Shown one piece after another: positions 22,170 through 33,400 of a DNA stretch of 64,000 bases; the stretch's first letter is position 1; each line of letters starts with the position of its first letter. The translations under genes were made by a program, and so were the position numbers. Source of the stretch: Magnolia sinica (taxonomy: Eukaryota > Streptophyta > Magnoliopsida > Magnoliales > Magnoliaceae). The stretch covers positions 25,960,501 through 26,024,500 of the forward strand of contig NC_080577.1 of assembly GCF_029962835.1 (NCBI RefSeq), written 5' to 3'. The notes beneath the pieces were generated by a model. That model searched no databases. It was not told the DNA's origin and saw only the letters and a program-made list of their open reading frames with translations.

Positions 22170-22705
22170 CTACAATCATGCCTAAACCCTACATATGCAT
22201 CTGTTGTGGCCCCCTAAACTTTTGAATGGGGTGTAGTTTTTATGTGTCCTTTCATACTAGTGGAGCTCACCTCATTACCGGTTTGGATGACATAGCCACA
22301 ACACGGTAGACCCCAAATTCCATCTAGAAGTTTATGTAATTGGAGTCCCACTCACCATTGTCCACCATTGCGCCCTTTTGGTGTCGCCCACCAGAGCTAT
22401 GGATCAGCTGGATTTTGGTGTCTAGGCCCACATTGGGGAGGCCATCAAATGCCACATTGGGGAGGCCATCAAATGGAGGTGTCGGATGTCACTCAAACAT
22501 CAAACATAATCAGATATGCATAACCGGACCCTTTAGAAGAGAGGGTCATTCATAGGTGAAATTAAGTTCACATACATCAAGTATAGCTGACCAATGGGAA
22601 ATAAAATAAAGTAAACCTCCTTATAAATTAAAAGCTCAAAACATTGCCTTATTTTAAATAGTAATAATGTTGATTCTTAACTATAAAAATGAAATTCTTA
22701 TTAGG

Positions 22706-23130
22706 CTACTGGCAACAACAGTGGATTTCATTAAAGAAATAGGTGCATTCGCCGTTGGTGAAGCCTTGTTCCTTGCAGGTGGCTAAGCAGGATTTAGTGG
22801 TGTCACCACAATTACCGATGCAGATTATGTCGCCATTCACATGTTGGACTGCCCAATGGAAATACTCCCATTAGTAAATATTTATAGTTGACTACAGAAA
22901 GAAAACAGACAGCTTAAGATGGGGCCCATTTCAGAAATGGACTAATATCATGTAGCCCAAATTCAGCTATGAAGAGAAATGGAGGCTCATGACATTTCAA
23001 TCTAACCATTGTCCAGTTCCAAAATTATCCAGATCAGTAATTAGATGTTACACACATACTGCATGAGCCCAAAATTCTCATTATAAACAGAGGAATTATT
23101 GAGTCCAAAAATAAAAATAAAAATGCACAA

Positions 23131-23175
<45 letters not shown>

Positions 23176-23250
23176 ATTAACTGCACATAAGACGAATGTG
23201 ACTACCAAAATGGCAATGAAAGTATTGCTCTTGAATCCCTCCACAGCCAT
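22706..23250 (-). CDS. Defensin-like secreted cysteine-rich peptide, copy 2
   Basis: Two exons on the minus strand: 23250-23175 (76 bp) and 22848-22706 (143 bp), phase 1, 72 aa. These sizes are the same as in copy 1. Exon 1 gives a signal peptide (MAVEGFKSNTFIAILVVTFV then LCAVN). Exon 2 gives a mature peptide with eight cysteines spaced C-x3-C-x6-C-x3-C-x9-C-x8-CCC, with CLATCKEQGFTNGEC in the core. Splice sites are ttaatg|gtctct and tgggcag|TC. A TATAAAAAGA box lies about 75 bp upstream of the ATG. The mature sequence has diverged strongly from copy 1 while cysteine positions, exon sizes and intron phase are kept, a pattern usual for fast-evolving plant defensin-like families. No defect is seen, so it is probably functional. 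Confidence 0.85.
23134..23173. repeat. (AG)n microsatellite at the intron start of defensin-like copy 2
   Basis: About 20 AG units (CT on the coding strand) that begin immediately after the donor GT. It occupies the same place as the microsatellite of copy 1. Confidence 0.95.
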
Positions 23251-23320
23251 CTTTCTTTCTTTCTTTATTTTTATTTTTTATTTTTCCCTTATTCTACGTA
23301 GTAAAAGGGTGGCTTTGGGT

Positions 23321-23330
23321 TCTTTTTATA
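23321..23330 (-). promoter_or_regulatory. TATA box of defensin-like copy 2
   Basis: TATAAAAAGA on the minus strand, 71-80 bp upstream of the ATG at 23250, equivalent in place to the box of copy 1. Confidence 0.6.
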
Positions 23331-23899
23331 GTCGATTTAGACCATAGATATTAGATACTCCCCCGGATCTTGCTTCTATGGTAATTATGTAAAGTACATT
23401 GGTGCACGGTGACTTCCATCTATCGGATCTGAGGTTTTTTTTTTTTTTTTAAAATAAAAAATTAATTAATTAATTAATTTTAATTCACCCAAACCGTTTA
23501 TATGATGGGTCTCGCAATGGATGGGGGATCTCAAATAAACTATCAGATCGGAATAACTTAACCCTTTGATTGTACGGAGTTAAGGAGTCCGTTCATACTG
23601 AAAGAACAAGAGTCAAACTATGAAAGGTTGAAATAATCCAAAGGATAGAGTTTTATTTTTTTGGTTATCCTCTGTCCAAGCTGAGTTACATCGTATAAAC
23701 CGTTTGGATCATTGAAATATGATTCCAGATCGAACGGCAAAAGACGCACGGTATAAAATAGCAGTGGGTTGGAATGTATTCTACCGAACCTATTCTCTTA
23801 TTAGTTATTACTACGGCGATTGATATCTAATACCTTGATTTTTACCATAAGCGCTCTAACTTCCGTGTAAATGAATTCATGAATCACTGACCCTAATAA

Positions 23900-24240
23900 T
23901 CTACGGCGCCACCTGAGCTCTGTGGGGTGAACAGTGATACATCTGCTCCGTCCATCAGTTGTGTTACCTCATATTCACCGTACACAACAGAAATCACCGG
24001 GATCCAGAATATAGATGGCCCACACCACCTGAAGGATGAAAAAACGTGATCAAAGTTGCTAAATTCAAGCAGTGTGACCCACCTGAGTTGTGGATCAGGC
24101 CTAGTTTTAATGGTCTCTTAATTCTGGTGGGCTGACGTGATTAACAGATTGGATGATATATATAAACAACAGGGTGGCCGGAGGAATGTTTCTATGGTTG
24201 GCATCCCCATTCCAACTGTTCTGTCCTACCGGAGTATTTT
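23900..24240. repeat. Diverged long-TIR repeat copy
   Basis: Has 'gctctgtggggtgaacagtgatac', a 'ccgtccatcagttg' arm, 'gcccacaccacctgaag' and the mirrored 'gtggatcaggcctagttttaatgg' half. This subfamily also occurs at 28650-29050. No coding sequence. Confidence 0.5.
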
Positions 24241-24261
24241 TGGGGTCAGGTCCTGATGATG

Positions 24262-24786
24262 ACGCGGTTTGGCTAATGACCCTGCCAGTAGCCAGTGGCT
24301 AGTGGTCGGTGCTATATGGGCCCACCACGATTTATGTGTTTTATCCACATTGTTCATCCATTTTTACACATCATTTTAATACTATATCCCATAAATTAGG
24401 TAGATAAAAATCTCATGTGGACAAAGACATGGGAAAACAATATTGATTGAATGTCTACCATTAAAAACCTCTTACGGTCGCTGTAATGTTTATTTGGCAC
24501 CCAACCTGTAAATTAGGTCATACAGACCCGAATGAAGGAAAGAACCAAATATGAGCTTGATCCAAAACTTTTGTAGCCCCAAAAATTTTCTAATGGTGAG
24601 AGTTCAATCAACATTGTGTGGCCCACTTGAGATTTTGATCTACCTCAGTTTTGGTTTCATAACATAAAATTATCTGGAAAATGGATGGACGGCATAGAAG
24701 TGACACATACATCATGTTGGGGCCCACAAAGTACCTACCACTAGCCATTGGCTAGTGGCAGGGTCAATATCCAATCTGTTTCCCCC
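24262..24786. mobile_element. Long-TIR MITE, family A
   Basis: Left end gcggtttggctaatgaccct then gccagtagccagtggctagtggtcggtgc. The right end mirrors it (tacctaccactagccattgg ... gcagggtcaatatccaatctg). The interior follows the family A layout with a 'cacccaacctgtaaattagg' centre. I found no clear duplication. Confidence 0.6.
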
Positions 24787-24860
24787 GGTGAAACACACAC
24801 CACTGACCTGGCTGGTGTGGGTACGTGTCGTGTTAAGACCAGCATTCATGCTCCTCCATA

Positions 24861-25995
24861 GAGGTGGGCATCGGGTCGAGTCGGACTGGATGGGGTCCAA
24901 CTTGACTCGGTCCGAAACTTTCAATGCCCTGACCCGAACTCGATCCGATTTGGGACCAAGTCCAGGTCCTCTAACTCGATCCGATCCATCATACTATTGG
25001 CCTAACCCGAACCGAGTTTGTTTCAATGGTAGACGTTCAACCCCCCACTGCTTTTTGTAGTGTGGTCCACTTGATCTTTAGATCTTTCTTATTTTACGGC
25101 TCAATCCTTAAGACTAGCCCGACAAATGGATGGATGGTTTGGATATAACATATACCTCATGATAGGACCCACATAACTTGCTAACATCAATACATCAACC
25201 CGCCTGGTGCATTGGTACACCTGCCAGGTTGCCGCTTCAATCACGTAAAATGTTGGGAGGGTTACGGGTAACCCTCCCATTAAAACATTCATGATCATTT
25301 TTTAGGCTCACCGAGGTGTGGTTCACAAATCCAAACCATCCATTATGTGTGTCCCACTTGGATGAGGGGTCAGACTAAGTTTCAAATGTATGCAAATTTT
25401 AGGTGGGCCCCACCAAGTTCTGTTATGTGTTTTAGGAATGTCTTCACATGATTTTAGATGGTATGGCCCACCTGAGTTCCGTATACAACTGATTTTCGGG
25501 ATATCCCATAATTTAAGGGGGACCCATCAAATGCATGGTATTGATGTTTAACATGCATCACAGTGGGGCCCACACAACTCGACCGAATAGAACCATTCCC
25601 TTTTGTCCATGTCAGAGGTTGATCCTCAATGCACCTTGAGCCACGAGGTAAGAGGAGGGATTGGCTACTCCCTTGCCAGCCAATGGTTGATGATCGGTGT
25701 TATGTAGACTCATCATGATGTATTTATTTCATCCATGTCGTCCATCTAATTTTCTAAGTCATTTTATGGCATTAAACAAAAATGAGGTATATCCCAATCT
25801 CAAGTGGACAACATTATAGGAAATAGTGTTGAATGAATATTGTGTGGATCGTGTCGGATCTGATCGGTCTGGATTGACATTGATTCGAACTCAATCCGAT
25901 GAACGGTTGGATCTGAGTGGGCCAGCCCGATCTTAGCCTTTAGTTTAGTTTGAATCCGTCGGATCCGTTGGATCAGGTCAGATTATGCCCAGCTA
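24861..25995. repeat. Composite gggcat-ended repeat opened by insertions
   Basis: 24861-25020 (gaggtgggcatcgggtcgag ...) and about 25850-25995 (... gatcaggtcagattatgccc) are the two halves. Between them lie a gtggtccac-type half-copy and a separate repeat. 25256-25279 is a perfect short hairpin (gggagggttac/gtaaccctccc). The unit 25303-25580 reappears in reverse orientation at about 45730-46020. Confidence 0.45.
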
Positions 25996-26450
25996 TATTC
26001 CTCTAGCAGCCAGTTGTATGAATGATTCAAAGGAGATCAAAGGTACATGGCTCCACAGTGATATATTTATCCATACCGTTCATCCATTTGGTGAGATCAT
26101 TTTAAAGTATGAGCCAAAAATGAGTTACATCTAAAGCTCGAGTGTACCACACCACAAATAATAGTAGGGACAATAATAATCAATGTTAAAACATTTATAA
26201 GGCCAACCATAAAAATTCACACGGACCTGGATGGAGAGGTTAAAAAAATAATTATATTGATCCAAAACTTATGTGATCCTCGAAAGAGTTTCAATGGTAG
26301 ACATTCAGTCTCCCACTGCCTTATGCCGTGTGTTCCACTTGATCTTTGGATCTGTTTTAATTTTTGGCTCAAGCATTACAATGAGCTCATCAAATGAACG
26401 GACAGTTCAGATATAAGACATGCCGCATGATGGACCCACAGAACTTGTGT
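25640..26450. repeat. Partial copies of the gtggtccac dispersed repeat
   Basis: Includes a family A left arm (gggattggctactcccttgcc, then tcatcatgatgtatttatttcatcc) that breaks off at about 25840, and a second copy from about 26040 to 26445. No coding sequence. Confidence 0.5.
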
Positions 26451-26465
26451 CCCTCTCTTCACGTG

Positions 26466-26937
26466 ACGGATTTCCTGCGAAAGTCTTTCCCAAGAAGTTT
26501 ATACGTGGGGCTCACTGTGATGTTTACAGAAATCATCCCAGTAAATATGCCAACAAAAATAAAATGGATCCAAAACTCAACTGGATCACACGAGAGGTAA
26601 AATTGGGGAAAGAAATTCTTACCGTTGAAACTTTCATAGTCTCCACCCTGATGTTTATATGCCATCCAAACCATTTATAAGATCAATCCCACCGGGATGA
26701 ATTGGAAACACAAAAAACAGTAGCGTGATACAAAACTTTTGCGACCATAAGATTGTTTCAACGGTGCCGACTGAATCCTCACTCTTTCCTCTCATCTATC
26801 CCACTTAAAGTTTTGGATCCACCTAATTTTTGGTTGCATCTCTTAAAATGAGCTCCAAAAATGGATGGACGGGGTGGATTTCTCAAAATGGAAGGATCCT
26901 TGCACAGTAACTTCCTGCAAATTAAAGGCTTTAGTAG
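26466..26937. mobile_element. Long-TIR MITE, family B
   Basis: Left end cggatttcctgcgaaagtct then ggggctcactgtgatgtttac. The right end contains 'gcacagtaacttcctgcaaattaaaggcttt'. The hairpin-type termini match the copies at 2306-2821 and 53542-54255. It directly abuts the next element. Confidence 0.6.
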
Positions 26938-27511
26938 GAAGCGGATTGGCTAGTCTAACACACACCACCACCTCACATGATTGATGTATTTAGGCCACAA
27001 GTTCTATGGGTCCATCATGAGGTATGACCTATATCCAAAGGGTCTGTCTACTTGGCAAGCCCATCGCAACCAGCGAAAAATAAAATAGATCCAAAAATCA
27101 AGTGAACCACACTATAAAAATAGTGGGGAATTAAAGGTATACCATTGAAACCCTTCTGAGGTCACAAAAATTTTGGATCTATATATATGATATTTGTTTT
27201 TCCTTATGACCTTATAAATAGATTGGATGGAAAATAAACATTATGATGAGTCATATGAATGTTTTAATGGTGAAAATCATTGTCCCGATGTTATTCGTGA
27301 TGTAGTCCACTTGAGCTTTGGATATGAATCATTTTTTAATCGAGATTGAAAATGATCTCACCAAATGGATGAACGCTGTGGATATGATAAATACATCATT
27401 ATAGAGCCCACGTAACTTTGATCTCCATTAAACTGTTGGTGACCTCAAGGGCGTGCTGGTCTTCTCAACCAGCGAGGTTGGTGGTGTGTGGTACACCAGC
27501 CAATCAGCTTC
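26938..27511. mobile_element. Long-TIR MITE, family C (gaagcggattggct ends)
   Basis: The left end gaagcggattggctagtcta leads into a cacacaccaccacctc segment. The right end is its reverse complement (gaggttggtggtgtgtggta ... ccagccaatcagcttc), so the TIRs are about 35-40 bp. The interior is the usual core. Remnants of the same family are at 4366-4440 and 7440-7480. Confidence 0.65.
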
Positions 27512-28600
27512 TGATATTTGGGGATCAGGAGCAAATGAAATCTGACGTAAATGAAATTCGGCTTTGATTTATTTTGAAGTACTCTTATCATTTCTGTGGT
27601 GCTTCTAATGAGTGTTATTTTGGCTCTCTTTTTAAAAATAGGAGAGTTTTAGTGATTATGTTGCTTATCTATTACACACGTGGCACGATGGTGACACTCA
27701 TAACATTTTAAGGGCTTATTTGGGAGTGTGGATTTGGAGCTCCTATTGCGTTGACGCCTTGACTCATAATCCCTGTAATCCAAAAGTAGCCACGCATAGT
27801 ATATTTAAATGGATTTGAATTTAATTATTAAATTAACTTTAATATCTCTAATTAGTTTAGTATATAATGTTTAATACAATGGTTGTAATAAGCCCGTTAA
27901 AGTATATACTTTGCCTGAAAATGATGAAATTCCAAAACTCGGATGAGCCATAAGGAAAAGATCACATCCGAGTGACTAACCAATGATTTTTAATCATTGA
28001 TTTATATGGACAATGTTTGGACGGCACATATTATCATATTTATGTAATTATAGTGACGCAGTTGATAATATAATTGTTTTGAGATATTATTTGCGGGCCA
28101 TGTACCCAATAGATTAGTACCCTAGTGACACTGATGCAACCTTGGATTGGATTTGAAACCCAATTACTTTTTGCTACCAGACACATGGAGGATTTGAAAT
28201 CCCCTCAAATCCTCTCAAACCCATGGTGCCCAATGACCTTTAATTATTAACCATTACTAAAATGGTATGAATAAAATGATTTAAATTGTCCAAATGTTGG
28301 CCATGTAAGTTGACCGTTATTGTTGGCGGTCAGTCTTTTTTGAACTTTATGCTGGTGGCCCACCCAAGATTTGGAATATCCTATTTTCTGCTAAAGTATA
28401 TATTTCAATAGATTTATTATAATTATTTTATTAAATATAACATAAGTAAAACATTAAGATTAAGTGAACAATTTAATTTAATTTCCTATAAAAGTCTTAC
28501 AAATTTTCAGTGTATATATTTCTATTTTTGAATTCCAATGTATTCAGCTTACAAGAACCTAAATGCAATTGAAGATTCGGAATCTCAAAAGTCTCAAACC
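27512..28600. other. AT-rich intergenic sequence, no gene seen
   Basis: No open frame with recognisable content, no RNA gene signature and no bounded repeat on either strand. Confidence 0.5.
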
Positions 28601-28639
28601 ATGTATTAAGGTTAGGACCATAGTCCCCTAAGACACTCT

Positions 28640-29060
28640 CACAACCATCTGAGATCTATAGGGGCCACAGGATATGTGTTTGACCTCCAATCCGTTCATC
28701 AGTTGAGTTATCTATTATTCACTGAACATACTAAATATAAGGTCAATTCGAGGCAAATACGTTCAACCCGAGGCTCAGGTGGGACACCACAGGAACAGTG
28801 AAAAATCAGGACTAAAACCTCTAATTCAGTCCTTGTCACCCACCAGGGTTTTTAAATATCAGGCTGAATTTTAGGATGTCTTATCCTCATGGTGGGCCTC
28901 ATCTGATTAACGTATTGGATGGGAAATACACAGCACATTAGCCTCATAGAGTTTTGTGTGGGGAGAATCCTTACTGTACTACTGTTTCCTATAGGTAGCC
29001 TACATAATTTTTGATAGATCTGATCTTAGGGCTCTAGTTCTAATATAAACTAGCTCAACT
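28640..29060. repeat. Diverged long-TIR repeat copy
   Basis: Same subfamily as 23900-24240. It has 'ggggccacaggatatgtgtttgacc', 'cattcaacccgaggctcaggtggg'-like text and a mirrored half with 'cctcatctgattaacgtattgg'. Confidence 0.45.
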
Positions 29061-29164
29061 GATGGACGGATATTCGTGGATGGCATTAGAACATCGGTGG
29101 TTGGCTCATGGACATGGGGTGTTGCACTCACTTGCTAGATGACTTGGATTGCATACTGATACTG

Positions 29165-29610
29165 CCAGTGGGCCCAGCATGATGTATGTGTTAAATCCAG
29201 GCCATTCATCCATTTTGGATCATCATTTCGGATCATGAGCCCAAAAATGAGACAGATCCAAATCTAAAGTGGAAAACACTATAAAAAAGAGGAAAAAAGT
29301 AGTGATTGGAGGCTCACCATTAAAAATTTTCTGAGCTCCACTGTAATGTTTATTTTCCATTCTTAGGTCACACAGACCTGGATGAGGGAAAAACACAAAT
29401 ATAAGCTTGAAGTAAAACTTTTGTGGCCCCAGGAAGTTACTTTTGTGGCCCCAGGAAGTTTTTAATGGTGGACATTAATCCACCATTAAAACATGGTCCA
29501 TCTTAGATTTTGATCTGCCTCATTTTTGGGCTCATGCCCTAAAATGATCTGTCAAAATGGATGAACGGTGTGGATAAGACATACACCATGGTGAGGCTAC
29601 TCACAATTTC
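29165..29610. repeat. Long-TIR repeat copy whose right arm is duplicated
   Basis: Left arm 'gtgggcccagcatgatgtatgtg', right arm 'ggtgtggataagacatacaccatgg'. A 21-bp direct duplication (acttttgtggccccaggaag) lies at 29417-29460. Confidence 0.6.
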
Positions 29611-29867
29611 GGTATGCATGCAATATTTAACGTCCATCCTATATATACAGTATATAAACAGGTGAAATTAGGAAACCACATGTTCTACTTTAATCAAAGT
29701 CACTTATGATCTGTCAAAATGGATGAACGGTGTGGATAAGACATACACCATGGTGAGGCTACTCACAATTTCGGTATGCATGCAATATTTAACGTCCATC
29801 CTATATATACAGTATATAAACAGGTGAAATTAGGAAACCACATGTTCTACTTTAATCAAAGTCACTT
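29544..29867. repeat. Perfect 162-bp direct tandem duplication
   Basis: 29544-29705 and 29706-29867 read as identical. Both run from tgatctgtcaaaatggatg to ctttaatcaaagtcactta. The unit joins the right arm of the dispersed repeat to unique flanking DNA. Identity over the whole length means either a very recent duplication or an assembly artefact. Confidence 0.9.
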
Positions 29868-30392
29868 ATGCAAATCATTTAGGCCCACATGGCTGCTTGG
29901 ATGGATGTTCTGGGTAAAAATAAAATCAAGTAGGTTTGATAATCCTCTCCTGCCCATATGAGCACGCCTTTGAACGGACAGTGCCAACCAAAAAGTAACG
30001 CATGCTTTTGAATTGAATGGATTACTAGATTAATGGGAGATGTGGGCCTCCCATAGAATTAGGCCTAATGGAAAGCACATTTCAACTGGGATGTAATGTT
30101 TTTTACACTAAAAAATGTAGGTGAAATATATTAGAGAGTCATGGAGTGTGTGTACAGACATGGGTGTGTACTAACAAGCTAACCCTAAAAAAAAAAAAAA
30201 GAAAAAAAAAAAAGCCATGAATGTCATATTCCATTATATGATTAGTGGATTCATAGAGATTTATCTCCATTTTGTGCTGGTTAAATCAGTTAATTTGTGT
30301 AATCAACTAATGTATTTAAAGATATCATTCGAGCATATGAGAAAATATAAGCTTAAAATTAACTCCCTCAAGTGAGTTTTCTAAGTGTTAGC

Positions 30393-30407
30393 ATGGAATT
30401 TCATAGA
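30393..30407. repeat. Left target-site duplication of the LINE
   Basis: atggaatttcataga, identical to 35096-35110 at the other end of the LINE. Confidence 0.9.
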
Positions 30408-33400
30408 GCTCCCTATTGCAACAAGGGAAGAAGGCTCCACACAGTCCGAGGAATTCAGTGTTGATGAACAGGCTAGAGTGGATATCTGCCCAGTCTTTCC
30501 TGGATCAGGAGGAGATCAGTCTCAAGGGGAGACTACTCTCCATAAAATGCCACAGAATGAAAATTGCACCCTTCTCAAGGATCCAATAAGCTAGAAGAAA
30601 GAACCTGAAATTCAGAACAGGATTAGTTAACATGAAAGAACGCGAGTGGTACTGTAGAGTGAGAAAACTGCAGAGATGGGCTGTCAACTCCGGCTGTGTA
30701 ACTGATGGATAACATCATCATTTGGAACGCCCGCGGCGTGGGAAATCAAGCCACAATCAGGCCTTTATCTCGTATCATCCGCAAATCAAATCCTTGGGTT
30801 GTTGCTATCCTTGAACCAATGTTGCCTGATTCTAGAAGGGTGAGCGTGGGTTTAAAGATTGGCTTCCACTCCTCCATTTCCAACGCGGAAGATGGTGGAA
30901 AGATCTGGGTTTTCTACAATAGCAATTTAAGCATTTCGGTCTACTCTTCCTCCTCTCAAATGCTCTCACTGAAAATAGGTATTTCTAACCCCCTCAACAA
31001 TATTTTGTTATCCATTGTTTATGCAAAATGTGAAAGGTTCCAGCATCGTATCCTCTGGGAAGACATGGTCACAGTTAGTAGAACGCATCAGGGTCCTTGG
31101 GCCATTGGGGGTGATTTCAACGCGGTGTTGTCTCCAACGGAGAGGTTGGGTTGCCGCATTAACAATCAGGCCAGCTGCTCTGATTTCCTGGAGGCTATCA
31201 ACACAGCGGTTTTGTGTGATGTGGGATTTTCAGGGAATTCATTCACTTGGTCGAACAATCAATCCAGGGCGTTGCGCGGGTGGGCTAGGCTGGATAGAGT
31301 CCTTGTTAACGGGGATTGCTTAAATCTATGGCAGCATTTTAGGGCGGATCACCTGCCTAGAGCAAGTTCAAGTCATGCTCCTCTCTGTCTTCTTTTCCCT
31401 AGACCCACCCAATCATGTCCTAAACCCTTCAGGTTCCAAAGAATGTAGACCTTGCATTCCGGTTTCCAAGAAGTCATTAAACAAGCCTGGGAAGAGGATT
31501 TATCGCCACATCCACTGTTAAACCTTCAGCTAAAACTCAAAAGTACCAAGCAGGCTCTCAAAGCCTGGAACAGAGACATGTTTGGCAATGTCTCCTCTCG
31601 GGTCTAGGCTGCTGCGGAGCTCCTCAATAACCTGGAAAATCATTGGCAGTTGAACCCGACTGATGATCTCTCGAACGACATCCAGAATGCGAGGCATCAG
31701 TTAGAACAAGCTGAGCTTATGGAAGAGGTATTTTGGGAAAATAAAAGTCTAGGATTTCCTGGATCCAAGAGGGAGATCGCAATACTAAGTTCTTCCACAA
31801 GACAGCGTAAGAGAGATCTAGGCGTGCTTTCATCAACTCTATTAAAGGCACCAATGATCAAGTTATATCCGATCAGGCCCAACTAAAAGAAGAAGCAGTC
31901 AATTTTTTTCAAAAGGCTTTCAAAGCTGACCCTGCCATCGTCAATACAGACATCTCGTCTTTTATCCAGTAGTTGGTCAATGCCCAGGATAATGTGAGGC
32001 TCACATTAACCCCATCCCTAGAGGAGATCAAACAACCAATAACCGCAATGCCGCTGGATGGAGCGCCCGGGCCAAACGGATTATCTGCAGCATTTTTTTC
32101 CTCTTGTTGGTCTATCATAACCCAGGACCTTCTCAAAGCGGCCATTTCCTGGTGCCGCGGGGTCCCCATGCTGAAAGCGTTCTCTTCAATCCTCATTTGC
32201 CTCATCCCCAAGTCAGCTTCGGCCTCTACTTGGAGTGACTTTCGCCTGATTAGTTTGTGCAATGTCATGTACAAAATCATGTCAAAAATCCTTGCCAATA
32301 GACTGAGTCTTATTCTCCCCAAAATCATTTCGGGTGAGCAAGTGGCATTCATTACGAGCCGCTCCATTGCAGAAAATGTGGCGCTAACTCAAGAAATGGT
32401 GAGGGGGCTCAACAGAAAAGTTCGTGGAGGGAATTTGATGATTAATATTGACCTTGAGAAGGCTTATGACAGGGTCGACTAGGTTTTTTCTGAAGGGAGT
32501 GATGGCTTCTTTCGGCTTCAACCCCACTTCTGTAACCCTCTTTGAAGCCTATTGGGCCAATAATTAGTTTTCTGTCTTGGTCAATGGGGACTCTTTCGGC
32601 TATTTCGAGTCCTCCCGTGGTTTGAGGCAGGGTGACCCAATTTCTCCGGGTTTGTTTGTGATTGCGGTAGAAGTTCTGAGCAGAGGATTCAAAACACTTA
32701 TTCATTCGGATATCAGGCACCGTTTTCACCTCCACAGGGGCTGTCTGGAGATATCTCACATTCTCTTCGTCAACGACACCCTTTTATTCATTAATGGTAG
32801 CCTCTCGTCCATCCAGGCTACAAAAATTTTCCTTCAGTCTTTCCAAGCTTCCTCGAGCCAACAAATCAACTTCAGAAAGAGTTATTTTCTATGTTCGGAT
32901 AACCTGGCAGCAAGCAGGGTCAGTAGAATTGAGGACATGCTTGGCATTCTCATGGCCTCCTCGTCCTCTTGATATCTTGGAGTTTCGATCATTAGGGGTT
33001 AAGCGAAGGCAGCTCACTTCCAATTCCTGGTTGAAAAAATCAAAGACAGAATTAATGGTTGGAAAACCAGGCATCTCTCTTGGGGGGGCGTGTGACTCTC
33101 ATTCATCACATGTTGGGAAGTATTCCCATCCATGTCATGGCTGCTACGCAGGTGCCAAAATCAATCCTCTCAACTCTGGAAAAAAGTTGTGTGGATTTTT
33201 TCTGGGGTTGGGTGGACGGTTCCAGGAAGCTACATTGGATCAAGTGGCAGTCCATCTCCAAGCCGCTGTTGAAAGGGGGTCTTGAGATTCGTTCTCTGAA
33301 GGAGATGATGGCGGCACTGAGAATGAAATTGGGCTGGACAGTCAAGTATGGTACAGAAAACTCTCCTTGGGTGAACTTCACGAAAGCTAGATATGATAGA

